Shown one piece after another: positions 54,479 through 63,569 of a DNA stretch of 64,000 bases. The position numbers were made by a program, and so were the translations under genes. The stretch spans positions 1-64,000 of the forward strand of contig NZ_JAIPUT010000013.1 of NCBI RefSeq assembly GCF_020055635.1, written 5' to 3'. The notes under the pieces are model-generated. The model was not told the DNA's origin. It did not search any database and saw only the letters and a program-made list of their open reading frames with translations. Numbering within the stretch: position 1 is the first letter of the stretch; the number at the start of each line of letters is the position of its first letter. The DNA comes from Marivita sp. (GTDB lineage: Bacteria; Pseudomonadota; Alphaproteobacteria; Rhodobacterales; Rhodobacteraceae).

Positions 54479-55420
54479 ATGAGCGACGCAAGTCTCAACA
54501 CAGTGACCAGCCAGACCGGCGAGGCGGACTTCGGCGATTATTTCGCGCTGCTCAAGCCGCGGGTGATGACGCTGGTGGTGTTTACCGCGCTGGTCGGCCT
54601 TCTGGCCGCGCCGGTTGGTGTGCATCCGGTGGTCGGCTTTGCCGCGATCCTGTTCATCGCCGTGGGCGGGGGCGCGTCGGGCGCACTTAACATGTGGTGG
54701 GATGCCGATATCGACCGTGTGATGAAGCGCACGCGGTCCCGGCCGATCCCGGCGGGCAGGATTTCGGCTGACGAGGCGTTTGCCTTCGGTATCGCGCTGG
54801 CGGGGTTCGCGGTGGTGATGCTGGCGCTGGCGACCAATCTTGTCGCGGCGGCGCTGTTGGCCTTCACCATCTTCTTCTATGTCGTCATCTATTCCATGTG
54901 GCTCAAGCGCTGGACGCCGCAGAACATCGTTATCGGCGGCGCCGCAGGGGCGTTTCCGCCGATGATCGGCTGGGCCGCCGCGACCGGCTCTGTCAGCGTG
55001 GAATCGGTGCTGATGTTCGCGCTGATCTTCATGTGGACGCCGCCGCATTTCTGGGCGCTGGCGCTGTTCATGCGCTCGGATTACGAAAATGCGGGTGTGC
55101 CGATGCTGACGGTCACCCATGGCCGCCGCGTCACCCGCGTGCATATCCTGGTCTACACGATCCTGCTGGCCGCACTGGCGGTGGGCACGGGCTTTACCGC
55201 CGTGGGCGGGCCGCTTTACCTGGCGGTGGCTCTGGTGTTGAACGCCCTGTTCCTGATTGGTGCGCTGCGCATCTGGCGGCGTGACGAGGACGCGGCCGAG
55301 GCTGATGGCTATGCTGTCGAAAAGCGGTTTTTCCGCCTGTCGCTTTACTATCTGTTCCTGCATTTCGGGGCGATCGCGCTGGAAGCGGCGCTGGTGCCCT
55401 ATGGGCTGGGGGGCTGGTAA
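54479..55420 (+). CDS. ctaB: protoheme IX farnesyltransferase (heme O synthase)
   Basis: 313 residues of UbiA-type prenyltransferase with about nine transmembrane helices. The first Asp-rich motif is NMWWDADIDRVMKRTRSRPI; WTPPHFWALALFMRSDYENA carries the second loop. It converts heme B to heme O, the precursor of heme A for the oxidase. ATG 54479 lies about 80 bp after coxB. Confidence 0.96.
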   Translation: MSDASLNTVTSQTGEADFGDYFALLKPRVMTLVVFTALVGLLAAPVGVHPVVGFAAILFIAVGGGASGALNMWWDADIDRVMKRTRSRPIPAGRISADEAFAFGIALAGFAVVMLALATNLVAAALLAFTIFFYVVIYSMWLKRWTPQNIVIGGAAGAFPPMIGWAAATGSVSVESVLMFALIFMWTPPHFWALALFMRSDYENAGVPMLTVTHGRRVTRVHILVYTILLAALAVGTGFTAVGGPLYLAVALVLNALFLIGALRIWRRDEDAAEADGYAVEKRFFRLSLYYLFLHFGAIALEAALVPYGLGGW

Positions 55421-55423
55421 GAC

Positions 55424-55588
55424 ATGAACTTTCGCGTGGAACATGACCTTCACAAGCGCCGGTTTCGCCGGAACCTTGGCCTGGGACTGGTGCTGGCGTC
55501 GTTTGTCGTGCTCCTGTTCGGTCTGACCATGGTCAAGGTCACGACCGACGATTTCACCATGCAACCCACAAGCGAGGCGCGGGACTGA
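55424..55588 (+). CDS. small membrane protein of the oxidase cluster (CoxF-like)
   Basis: 54 residues, absent from the ORF track. A basic N-terminus ([19 protein letters not shown]) is followed by one transmembrane helix ([18 protein letters not shown]) and a short polar tail. Small one-helix proteins of this kind (CoxF family) sit between ctaB and ctaG in many alphaproteobacteria. It starts 4 nt after ctaB, and its stop overlaps the ctaG ATG (TGATG). Confidence 0.82.
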   Translation: MNFRVEHDLHKRRFRRNLGLGLVLASFVVLLFGLTMVKVTTDDFTMQPTSEARD

Positions 55589-56169
55589 TGCGGCTGAGCA
55601 GCATAAACAAGACGGTGATTTCCCTGGTCGCGGTGGTGCTGACCATGGGGGCGCTGGGCTGGGCGGCGGTGCCGCTTTATGACTGGTTCTGTCGCGTCAC
55701 CGGGTATGGCGGCTCGACGAACACCGCGACCTCGGGCTCGGACGAAATTCTGGATCGCACCGTGAAAGTGCGGTTCGACGCGAGCAAGGAGCGGGACTTC
55801 CCATGGGAATTCAAGCCCATGCAGCGCGAGATGGAAGTGCGCATCGGCGAGACCGGGCTGGCCTTCTACGAGGCTTACAACCCCACCGACCGCCCCATCG
55901 CCGGGCAGTCGAGCTATAACGTGACGCCCTTCGAGGCGGGTCTCTTCTTTACCAAGATCGACTGTTTCTGCTTTCAGGAACAGGTGTTGCAGCCCGGCGA
56001 GCGCGTCGAGATGCCGGTGACTTTCTATGTCGATCCCGAAATGGTCGATGACCGGGACGCGAAGCTCGTTCATACGATCACGCTGTCCTATACTTTTTAC
56101 GAGATCGACATGCCCCAAGACCACGCCGCCCTTGATCAGGCCGGCGAAACCGATACAAAACAGAACTGA
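55588..56169 (+). CDS. ctaG: cytochrome c oxidase assembly protein CtaG (Cox11)
   Basis: 193 residues. One N-terminal transmembrane helix ([20 protein letters not shown]) precedes an immunoglobulin-like periplasmic domain. The Cox11 copper motif is [18 protein letters not shown] (CFCF). It delivers copper to the CuB centre of subunit I. Coupled to the preceding small gene. Confidence 0.95.
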   Translation: MRLSSINKTVISLVAVVLTMGALGWAAVPLYDWFCRVTGYGGSTNTATSGSDEILDRTVKVRFDASKERDFPWEFKPMQREMEVRIGETGLAFYEAYNPTDRPIAGQSSYNVTPFEAGLFFTKIDCFCFQEQVLQPGERVEMPVTFYVDPEMVDDRDAKLVHTITLSYTFYEIDMPQDHAALDQAGETDTKQN

Positions 56170-56195
56170 GCCTTCCACGAGGGATAAAGACCAAG

Positions 56196-57008
56196 ATGGC
56201 ACATGAAAAAAACCACGATTACCACATCCTGAACCCCTCGATCTGGCCGTTCCTGGGCTCCTTGTCGGGATTTGTCATGCTGTTCGGCGCGGTCCTCTGG
56301 ATGTCGCCGCAAGTGGCGAACAACCAGCCATGGGTGTTCCTGATCGGATTTGTCGGCGTGCTTTACGTCATGTTCGGCTGGTGGTCGGACACAGTGGCCG
56401 AGAACCAGGCCGGCGATCACACCCCGGTCGTGCGCATCGGCCTGCGCTATGGCTTCATCATGTTCATCATGTCCGAGGTCATGTTCTTCGCGGCATGGTT
56501 CTGGAGCTTCTTCAAGCACGCCATGTACCCGATGGGCCCCGAAAGCCCTGCGGTGGACGGCCAATGGCCCCCGGCGGGGATCGAGACCTTCGACCCCTGG
56601 CACCTGCCGTTGATCAACACGCTGATCCTGTTGTGTTCGGGTGCGGCGGCGACATGGGCGCACCATGCGCTGGTGCATGAGAACAACCGCAAGGACATCA
56701 AGTCCGGGCTTGCCATAGCGATTGGGCTGGGTGCGCTGTTCACGGCCTTCCAGATCTATGAATACACCCATGCCGGTTTCGGCTTCTCGGGCAATATCTA
56801 TGGCGCCAACTTCTTCATGGCGACGGGCTTTCACGGCGCGCATGTGGTGATCGGCACGATCTTCCTGTTCGTCTGCCTGATGCGGGTGCTGCGCGGCCAT
56901 TTCACGCCGGAGAACCATGTCGGCTTCGAGGCCGCGGCATGGTACTGGCACTTCGTCGATGTGGTCTGGCTGTTCCTCTTCGCCTCGATCTATATCTGGG
57001 GCGCCTGA
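56196..57008 (+). CDS. coxC: cytochrome c oxidase subunit III
   Basis: 270 residues with the seven-helix pattern of subunit [63 protein letters not shown] and [20 protein letters not shown] are diagnostic. It stabilises the aa3 core. The gene lies 26 nt after ctaG, with a hairpin terminator behind it. Confidence 0.97.
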   Translation: MAHEKNHDYHILNPSIWPFLGSLSGFVMLFGAVLWMSPQVANNQPWVFLIGFVGVLYVMFGWWSDTVAENQAGDHTPVVRIGLRYGFIMFIMSEVMFFAAWFWSFFKHAMYPMGPESPAVDGQWPPAGIETFDPWHLPLINTLILLCSGAAATWAHHALVHENNRKDIKSGLAIAIGLGALFTAFQIYEYTHAGFGFSGNIYGANFFMATGFHGAHVVIGTIFLFVCLMRVLRGHFTPENHVGFEAAAWYWHFVDVVWLFLFASIYIWGA

Positions 57009-57061
57009 GCCCGACAGGCCACGGGGGCGGTTGCATTTCCGCCCCCAAGACGCAAGAACAC

Positions 57062-57087
57062 AAAGCGCGCGGGTCTCGCGCGCTTTT
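57062..57087 (+). terminator. hairpin terminator/attenuator between coxC and surf1
   Basis: AAAGCGCGCG / CGCGCGCTTT is a 10-bp stem with a 5-nt loop and a TTTT tail, 54 bp past coxC and only 25 bp before the SURF1 start. Partial read-through would give lower expression of SURF1 and the genes behind it. Confidence 0.7.
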
Positions 57088-57111
57088 CCTATTCCAACGG
57101 AGCGCCCCGGA

Positions 57112-57795
57112 TTGGCACGTTACCTCGTTCCCCTGATCTTCGGTCTGGTCGGTGTGGCCATCCTGATCGGCCTTGGCACCTGGCAGATGCAGCGCCTCGC
57201 CTGGAAAGAGGGCGTTCTGGCCGATATCGAGGCCCGCATCGGCGCCGATCCCGTCGCCCTGCCGCAAACGCCCGACCCCGAAAACGACCGCTACCTGCCG
57301 GTGCAGATTACCGGGCAGATGGGGGCACAGGCGCTGCGCGTCCTGGTCAGCCAGAAACAGGTGGGCGCGGGCTACCGCGTGATTTCGCCGCTCGACATGG
57401 GCGGGCGGCGTATCCTTGTGGATCGGGGCTTCGTCAAGACCGGCGAGGATATTCCCGCGCCACCCGAGGGCGAGGTGACGATCACCGGCAACCTGCACTG
57501 GCCGGATGACCGCAACAGCGCGACACCCGTCAATGACGTGGCGCAAAACATGTGGTTCGCCCGCGATCTTGACCAGATGGCCAGCGCGCTCGCGACCGAT
57601 CCGGTTCTGGTCGTGGCGCGCGAGACGTCGTTTTCCGGCGCCCCGGTGACGCCCTTGCCGGTGGACACGCGCGGCATCCCGAACGATCACCTGGAATACG
57701 CGATCACCTGGTTTTCGCTGGCGGCGATCTGGGCCGCTATGACCGGCTATTTCCTTTGGCGCACGCGCAAGACAGCGAAAGGCGACACCGCATGA
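57112..57795 (+). CDS. SURF1 family oxidase assembly protein
   Basis: 227 residues. A first transmembrane helix (LVPLIFGLVGVAILIGLGTW, then QMQRLAWKEG) and the periplasmic domain (RYLPVQITGQMGAQALRVLV; GGRRILVDRGFV) precede a C-terminal helix (YAITWFSLAAIWAAMTGYFL). It assists heme A insertion into subunit I. TTG 57112 with GGAG upstream is the likely start; the ORF-track frame extends back into coxC. Its stop overlaps thrC. Confidence 0.93.
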   Translation: MARYLVPLIFGLVGVAILIGLGTWQMQRLAWKEGVLADIEARIGADPVALPQTPDPENDRYLPVQITGQMGAQALRVLVSQKQVGAGYRVISPLDMGGRRILVDRGFVKTGEDIPAPPEGEVTITGNLHWPDDRNSATPVNDVAQNMWFARDLDQMASALATDPVLVVARETSFSGAPVTPLPVDTRGIPNDHLEYAITWFSLAAIWAAMTGYFLWRTRKTAKGDTA

Positions 57796-59180
57796 GATAT
57801 ATCTCGACCCGTGGGCAAGCGCCCGTTCTGAACTTTGAAGAGGCGATGCTGACCGGGCTGGCGCGCGATGGCGGGCTTTACCTGCCCGAAACCATCCCGC
57901 AGATGAGCACCGCCGATATCGCAGCACTTGAGGGCGTGAGCTACGAAGAGGCGGCGTTCCGGGTGATGCGTCCCTTTATCGGCGATACGTTCACCGACGC
58001 GGAATTCCACGGCATCATCGCGCGCGCCTATGCGGGCTTTGGCCATCTGGCGCGCGCGCCGCTCAAGGAACTGGACAGCGGGCATTTCCTGCTCGAGCTG
58101 TTTCACGGCCCGACGCTGGCGTTCAAGGATTTCGCCATGCAGCTCATTGGCCAGCTGTTCGAGGCCGCGCTCAAGCGAAACGGCCAGCGGGTCTGTATCG
58201 TGGGCGCCACCAGCGGCGACACCGGCAGCGCCGCGATCGAGGCGTTTCGCGGGCTGGATGCGGTGGATGTGTTCATCCTGTTCCCGCAAGGCCGGGTCAG
58301 CGAGGTGCAGCGCCGCCAGATGACCACGCCCAGCGAATCCAATGTTCACGCGCTTGCCATCGACGGGCATTTCGATGATGCCCAGGCCCGCGTGAAGGAC
58401 ATGTTCAACGATTTTCAGTTTCGCGACGCGGTCGGGCTGGCGGGGGTCAACTCGATCAACTGGGCGCGGGTGCTGGCGCAGGTGGTCTATTACTTCACCT
58501 CCGCAGTCAGCCTTGGCGCGCCCCATCGCAAGGTCAGCTTTACCGTGCCGACCGGCAATTTCGGCGACATCTTCGCCGGTTACATCGCGCGGCGCATGGG
58601 GCTGCCGATTGACCGGCTGGTGGTGGCCACCAACCAGAACGACATCCTGCACCGCTGCCTGAGCGCGGGCGAATACCACCCCGACGGGGTGATCCCCTCG
58701 ATCAGCCCGTCCATGGATATTCAGGTCAGCTCGAATTTCGAGCGCGCATTGTTTTATGCCTATGATCAGGATGGCGCGGCCGTCGCGCAATTGATGGACG
58801 AGCTTCAGGCTGGCGGCTTCACGGTCAGCCAGGGCGCGCTTGAGGCGCTGCGCGAGGCGTTCGATTCGGGGCGCTGCGACGAGGACGAGACAAGCGCCAC
58901 GATCCGCCGCGTCCATGCCGGCAGTGGCGAGCTTTTGTGCCCGCACAGCGCCGTCGGCGTGAAGGTCGCCGACGAGAAGCGCGTCGAAGGGACGCCCATG
59001 ATTACGCTGGCCACCGCGCACCCGGCCAAGTTTCCGGCTGCTGTCGAAGAGGCCAGCGGCGTTCATCCCCCCTTGCCCGAGCGCATGTCGGACCTGTATG
59101 AGCGGTCCGAACGCGTGACCGGGGTCGCCAACGATCTTGGCGCGATTGAAACACTGATCAAGGAACGGACCGGGCATTGA
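57792..59180 (+). CDS. thrC: threonine synthase
   Basis: 462 residues, a PLP-dependent fold-type II enzyme. MRYISTRGQAPVLNFEEAML at the N-terminus; the PLP lysine is in PTLAFKDFAMQLIGQL; the phosphate-binding GATSGDTGSAAIEAFRGL follows. It converts O-phosphohomoserine to threonine. ATG 57792 overlaps the SURF1 stop by 4 nt, and its stop overlaps the M16 peptidase start. The thrC-M16-GNAT order behind cox genes recurs in Rhodobacterales. Confidence 0.97.
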   Translation: MRYISTRGQAPVLNFEEAMLTGLARDGGLYLPETIPQMSTADIAALEGVSYEEAAFRVMRPFIGDTFTDAEFHGIIARAYAGFGHLARAPLKELDSGHFLLELFHGPTLAFKDFAMQLIGQLFEAALKRNGQRVCIVGATSGDTGSAAIEAFRGLDAVDVFILFPQGRVSEVQRRQMTTPSESNVHALAIDGHFDDAQARVKDMFNDFQFRDAVGLAGVNSINWARVLAQVVYYFTSAVSLGAPHRKVSFTVPTGNFGDIFAGYIARRMGLPIDRLVVATNQNDILHRCLSAGEYHPDGVIPSISPSMDIQVSSNFERALFYAYDQDGAAVAQLMDELQAGGFTVSQGALEALREAFDSGRCDEDETSATIRRVHAGSGELLCPHSAVGVKVADEKRVEGTPMITLATAHPAKFPAAVEEASGVHPPLPERMSDLYERSERVTGVANDLGAIETLIKERTGH

Positions 59181-60439
59181 CCGTCAATCTGACCACGCTC
59201 GATAACGGGTTTCGCATCGTCACCGAACATATGCCGAGCCTGGAATCCGCCGCCATCGGCATCTGGGTGAATGCCGGGGCGCGCCACGAACGCGCCGAAC
59301 AGAATGGCATCGCGCATTTCCTGGAACACATGGCCTTCAAGGGCACCAAGACGCGCAGCGCGCTGGCCATTGCCGAGGCGATCGAGGATGTGGGCGGCTA
59401 TATCAACGCCTATACCAGCCGCGAAGTCACCGCCTATTACGCGCGGGTTCTCAAGGACGACGTGCCGCTGGCGCTGGATGTTGTGGCCGATATCCTGCGC
59501 AACCCGGTCTTCGAGGGTCGCGAGATCGAGGTCGAGCGCGGCGTGATCCTGCAGGAGATCGGCCAGGCGCTGGATACGCCTGACGATATCATCTTCGACT
59601 GGCTTCAGGAAAAGGCCTATCCCGATCATCCGCTCGGGCGCACGATCCTTGGCCCCGAGGAGCGCGTCGGCGCCTTCTCGCGCGATGATCTGGAAGGGTT
59701 CGTCAAGGAACATTACGGCCCCGGCCAGATGGTGCTGGCCGCTGCCGGCGCTGTGGATCACGATGCGCTGGTGCGCGCCGCCGAGCGGCTTTTCGGCGAC
59801 ATGACGCCCAAGGCGCCCTATGTGCCCGATACCGCGCGCTTCGCCGGGGGCGAAAGCCGCCGGGTCAAGGAGCTGGAGCAGGCGCATTTCGCGCTGGCCT
59901 TCGAGGGGCCGGATTACGCGCATCCAGATATCTATGCCGCGCAGATCTATGCTTCGGCGCTGGGCGGGTCGATGTCCTCGCGGCTGTTTCAGGAAATCCG
60001 CGAAAGGCGCGGGCTTTGCTATACGATCTTCGCGCAGGCCGGGGCCTATGCCGATACCGGCATGATGACGATCTATGCGGGCACGTCGCGCGACGAGATG
60101 GCCAATCTGGCGCAGATCACCATCGACGAGATGAAACGCGCCGCCGGGGATTTCAGGCCCGACGAGATCGAACGCGCCCGCGCGCAGATGAAGGCGGGGC
60201 TGCTGATGGGGCTTGAAAGCCCCTCGAACCGGGCCGAACGGCTGGCGCGGATGCTCCAGATCTGGGGCCGGATTCCGCCGCTCGACGAGGTGATCGGGCG
60301 CATCGACGCCGTGACCTTGTCGGATGTGCGCGCGCTCGCCGAGCGCACCATCAGCACCGCCCCCGTCGCGATGGCGCTTTACGGTCCGGTCGAAGCCGCG
60401 CCCAGCCTGGAGGCGCTACAGGACAGGCGCGCCGCGTGA
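59177..60439 (+). CDS. M16 family zinc peptidase (mitochondrial-processing-peptidase-like)
   Basis: 420 residues. Inverted zinc motif AHFLEHMAFKGT (HxxEH) and downstream Glu in EVERGVILQEIGQALDTPDD. The typical second-domain stretch SRLFQEIRERRGLCYTIFAQ is present. It is a single-chain M16B peptidase similar to the beta subunit of the mitochondrial processing peptidase. Likely cytoplasmic or periplasm-facing peptide turnover; substrates unknown. TTG start overlapping thrC. Confidence 0.94.
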   Translation: MTVNLTTLDNGFRIVTEHMPSLESAAIGIWVNAGARHERAEQNGIAHFLEHMAFKGTKTRSALAIAEAIEDVGGYINAYTSREVTAYYARVLKDDVPLALDVVADILRNPVFEGREIEVERGVILQEIGQALDTPDDIIFDWLQEKAYPDHPLGRTILGPEERVGAFSRDDLEGFVKEHYGPGQMVLAAAGAVDHDALVRAAERLFGDMTPKAPYVPDTARFAGGESRRVKELEQAHFALAFEGPDYAHPDIYAAQIYASALGGSMSSRLFQEIRERRGLCYTIFAQAGAYADTGMMTIYAGTSRDEMANLAQITIDEMKRAAGDFRPDEIERARAQMKAGLLMGLESPSNRAERLARMLQIWGRIPPLDEVIGRIDAVTLSDVRALAERTISTAPVAMALYGPVEAAPSLEALQDRRAA

Positions 60440-61023
60440 TGTTCATCCCGCGCCGGAAAGTCAGGATCGAGACCGAGCGTCTTACCCTGCGCCAGCCGGT
60501 GCTGACCGATTACCGCGAATGGTCCGCCCTGCGCGAGGAAAGCGCCGCTTTCCTGATCCCGTGGGAGCCCACCTGGGCCGAGGATCACCTGGCGCGCAAG
60601 GCGTTTTCCAACCGTGTCTACTGGGCGCAGCGTTCGATCACGCAATGCACCGCGCTGCCGCTGTTCCTGATCCGGCGCGACGATAACATGCTGGTCGGGG
60701 CGATCACGCTCGACAATATCCGCCGCGGCCCCGCGCAGGCCGGGACGCTGGGCTATTGGACGGGTGCGGCCTTTGCGCGTCAGGGCTATATGCGCGAGGC
60801 GATCCTCGCCGTGGTGCACCACGCCTTCGAACGGCTCGACCTCAGCCGGATCGAAGCCGCCTGCCTGCCCGAGAATCAGGCGTCACGCGGGCTGCTGGAA
60901 AAATGCGGCTTCAAATACGAAGGCGTCGCGCAAAGCTATCTTCAGATCAACGGACGCTGGCGAACGCATGTTCTTTATGCATCCCTGAGGCGGGACCGGC
61001 GCGGGCGTACGGCAACGGGCTGA
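60439..61023 (+). CDS. GNAT acetyltransferase (RimJ/RimL-like)
   Basis: 194 residues. Opening pattern RKVRIETERLTLRQPVLTDY and the acetyl-CoA loop GYWTGAAFARQGYMREAILA, then LDLSRIEAACLPENQASRGL and LLEKCGFKYEGVAQSYLQIN are typical of RimJ-type N-acetyltransferases. The target may be a ribosomal protein N-terminus but is not proven. The ATG overlaps the M16 stop (TGATG); GTG 60436 is possible. Confidence 0.92.
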   Translation: MFIPRRKVRIETERLTLRQPVLTDYREWSALREESAAFLIPWEPTWAEDHLARKAFSNRVYWAQRSITQCTALPLFLIRRDDNMLVGAITLDNIRRGPAQAGTLGYWTGAAFARQGYMREAILAVVHHAFERLDLSRIEAACLPENQASRGLLEKCGFKYEGVAQSYLQINGRWRTHVLYASLRRDRRGRTATG

Positions 61024-61075
61024 CGAAACGCCAATCCGTGCTATCTTCCTTGCAGGCTCAGGGGAGGTTGCAATC

Positions 61076-61909
61076 ATGATCCGTTTCGTCTTCGCTCTTG
61101 TCTTCGCGCAGATCTGTCTCGGCGCGCCCGTCCTCGCGCAGCAGGATCGCCGCCCGAGCCATTGCATTGCCATTGCACAGACCACGCCGGGGATGGCCTA
61201 TCTCCAAAAGGCCAGCTTTCGTGACCCGGTGCCGGATCATTCGGTGCGCCTGCGCTATATCGCGCATGCCTCCTTTCTGATCCAGACCGAGGACGGGCTG
61301 TCGGCGGTCACCGATTTCACCGGCTTTGTCGGCAATGTCGATTTCATCCCCGATGTCGTGACCATGAACCATGCCCATTCGACCCATTGGACCGCCAATC
61401 CGGACCCGTTGATCCCCAATGTCCTGCCCGGTTGGGGCGAATTCGGCGAGGGGGTGGACCATCACGTCGATCTCGGGTCCATGCTGGTGCGCAATGTGCC
61501 CACCGATATCCGAAGCTGGGGAGGCACGGTGGAAACCAACGGCAACTCGATCTTCGTCTTCGAGGCGGCGGGCCTGTGCATCGCCCATCTGGGCCATCTC
61601 CATCACGAGCCGAGCGATGAGCAATATGCCGCGCTGGGACGGATGGATGTGGTGATGGCGCCGGTCGATGGCGGGCTGACGCTGCCGCTCGAGAACATGA
61701 TGAACGTGCTGCGCCGCACCAAGGCGCGGATCGTGATTCCGATGCACTGGTTCGCCGATGGCTCGCTGGGGCGCTTTCTTGCGGGGATGGAGGATGCGTT
61801 CGACGTCGTTGACACCGGCGCGCATGAAATCACCGTCTCGCTGCGCAGCCTGCCTGACCGGCCTACGATCATGGTGCTCCGCCCGGCCTATCTGCGCGAG
61901 GACGAATAG
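61076..61909 (+). CDS. secreted metallo-beta-lactamase-fold hydrolase
   Basis: 277 residues. Sec signal peptide MIRFVFALVFAQICLGAPVLA. The MBL fold is visible in VRLRYIAHASFLIQTEDGLS, VTMNHAHSTHWTA (modified HxHxDH; Asp absent), CIAHLGHLHHE and VIPMHWFADGSLG. It resembles UlaG-type MBL proteins with an altered first metal motif. Substrate unknown; not a beta-lactamase by evidence. Confidence 0.82.
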   Translation: MIRFVFALVFAQICLGAPVLAQQDRRPSHCIAIAQTTPGMAYLQKASFRDPVPDHSVRLRYIAHASFLIQTEDGLSAVTDFTGFVGNVDFIPDVVTMNHAHSTHWTANPDPLIPNVLPGWGEFGEGVDHHVDLGSMLVRNVPTDIRSWGGTVETNGNSIFVFEAAGLCIAHLGHLHHEPSDEQYAALGRMDVVMAPVDGGLTLPLENMMNVLRRTKARIVIPMHWFADGSLGRFLAGMEDAFDVVDTGAHEITVSLRSLPDRPTIMVLRPAYLREDE

Positions 61910-61977
61910 CGCGGCGTGCAGCGCTTTGTTCGGCAGGAAGAACTGGACTGCGCCGCGCCACATGGTAGCAAAGCCCC

Positions 61978-63396
61978 ATGAGCCTCAATCCCGTTACCCC
62001 CGCCTTCATCGCCGACCTTCAGGCGGTGCTTCCCGAAAGCGCAATTCGCGAGACCGCACCGCATTACCTTGAAGAGCCGCGTGGCCGCTGGCAGGGGCAG
62101 GCGGGCGTGGTGGTGGCGCCGCAGGATACCGCGCAGGTCTCGGCGGTGATCCGCGCCGCAGCGGCGGCGCGCGTGCCGGTGGTGCCCTATGGCGGGGGCA
62201 CGGGGCTGGTGGGGGGGCAGATCGCGCCCGACGGCCCCGCGCCGGTGCTGCTGAGCCTTGAGCGGATGCGCGCCGTGCGCGCGATCCATGCGCGCGAGAA
62301 CCTGATGCTGGTCGAAGCGGGCGCGATCCTCTCGGATGTCCATGACGCCGCCGCCCGTGCCGGGCGCCTCTTTCCGCTCAGCATCGCCGCCAAGGGCAGC
62401 GCGCGGATCGGTGGCTTGCTTGCGACCAATGCAGGGGGCGTGAACGTGCTGCGCTACGGCAATGCGCGCGAGCTGTGCCTGGGGCTCGAGGCGGTGCTGC
62501 CCGACGGGCAGATCTGGCACGGGCTCAAGCGGTTGCGCAAGGACAACACCGGCTATGACCTCAAGGACCTTCTGATCGGCGCCGAAGGCACGCTGGGGGT
62601 GATCACCGCTGCCACCTTGCGCCTTGCGCCCCGGCCCGCGGGTGAAGGCACGGCACTGATGGTGGTCGAAAACCCGGCCGCGGCGCTTGATCTGCTGTCG
62701 CTGGCGCGCGACCATCTGGGCGAGGGGGTGAGCGCCTTTGAACTCATCCACCGCGCCGGGCTCGATTTCCTGGCCGAGACCCTGCCGGATATCCGCCAGC
62801 CCTTTGTAAGAACACCCGAATGGTTCGTGCTGGTCGATATCGGGCTGGCGCGCGGGCTGGACCCCGCCGCGGCGCTCGAGACGCTCTTTGCCGAAGGGCT
62901 CGAGGCGGGGCTGGTCAGCGACGGCTTGATCGCCCAGAGCGAGGCGCAGCGCCATGAATTCTGGGAGGTGCGCGAACAGATCCCCGAGGCCAACCGGCTG
63001 ATCGGGGCGTTGAGCTCGCATGACATCTCGCTGCCGCTCGAGGCGATCCCCGATTTCATTGCCCGCGCGCCTGACCATATCGCGCGCCTCGGCGCATTCC
63101 GCATCAACTGTTTCGGGCATCTGGGGGACGGCAACCTGCACTACAACGTCTTTCCCGCCCAAGGCCAGCGGCGCGACGACCATCTCGACGCGCGCGACGC
63201 GATCAAGCGCTGCGTGCATGACCTGGTTCACGAGATGGGCGGCTCGGTCAGCGCCGAACACGGGATCGGGCGGCTCAAGGTCGGGGATCTCGAACGCTAT
63301 GGCGATCCGGCCAAGCTCTGGGCGATGCGCGCGATCAAATCGGCGCTTGACCCTTTGGGCATCATGAATCCCGGCGCGGTACTCAGGTCGCTGTGA
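61978..63396 (+). CDS. GlcD-type FAD-linked 2-hydroxyacid oxidoreductase
   Basis: 472 residues. An FAD-binding type 4 (PCMH) domain with VVAPQDTAQVSAVIRAAAAA, VPYGGGTGLVGGQIAP, GARIGGLLATNAGGVNVLRY-type loop and GAEGTLGVITAATLRL is followed by the FAD-oxidase C domain. That domain has the metal/substrate-region motif NCFGHLGDGNLHYNVF and the terminal SAEHGIGRLKVGDLERYG and DPLGIMNPGAVL. It oxidises D-2-hydroxyacids (lactate, glycolate or 2-hydroxyglutarate); the substrate is not resolved. It stands alone, without GlcE/GlcF partners in view. Confidence 0.9.
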   Translation: MSLNPVTPAFIADLQAVLPESAIRETAPHYLEEPRGRWQGQAGVVVAPQDTAQVSAVIRAAAAARVPVVPYGGGTGLVGGQIAPDGPAPVLLSLERMRAVRAIHARENLMLVEAGAILSDVHDAAARAGRLFPLSIAAKGSARIGGLLATNAGGVNVLRYGNARELCLGLEAVLPDGQIWHGLKRLRKDNTGYDLKDLLIGAEGTLGVITAATLRLAPRPAGEGTALMVVENPAAALDLLSLARDHLGEGVSAFELIHRAGLDFLAETLPDIRQPFVRTPEWFVLVDIGLARGLDPAAALETLFAEGLEAGLVSDGLIAQSEAQRHEFWEVREQIPEANRLIGALSSHDISLPLEAIPDFIARAPDHIARLGAFRINCFGHLGDGNLHYNVFPAQGQRRDDHLDARDAIKRCVHDLVHEMGGSVSAEHGIGRLKVGDLERYGDPAKLWAMRAIKSALDPLGIMNPGAVLRSL

Positions 63397-63433
63397 TCCA
63401 AATGAGCGCCTGCGGCGCGCTTTATTCTTTGCA

Positions 63434-63452
63434 AAAGGGGGCGCGGCCCCCT
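63434..63452 (-). terminator. terminator of the DUF6505-like gene
   Basis: AGGGGGC / GCCCCCT stem with a 3-nt loop, followed by TTTT on the minus strand. Confidence 0.6.
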
Positions 63453-63478
63453 CTTGGCCTTTGGCCAATTCACCCCCG

Positions 63479-63540
63479 GAGTATTTGTCGCAAGATGAAG
63501 GGCGGGGCGTATCCGGGGCTTCATCTTGCAAAAAATACTC
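63479..63540. repeat. extragenic inverted repeat with GAGTATTT..AGATGAAG arms
   Basis: Two 22-nt arms (63479-63500 and 63519-63540), 20/22 identical as an inverted repeat, flank an 18-nt G/C-rich centre. Each arm resembles the element after ruvB. It lies between the convergent ends of the GlcD-type gene and the DUF6505-like gene. Confidence 0.7.
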
Positions 63541-63569
63541 AAATCCGACGGTCAGGCCGGACGCGGCGC

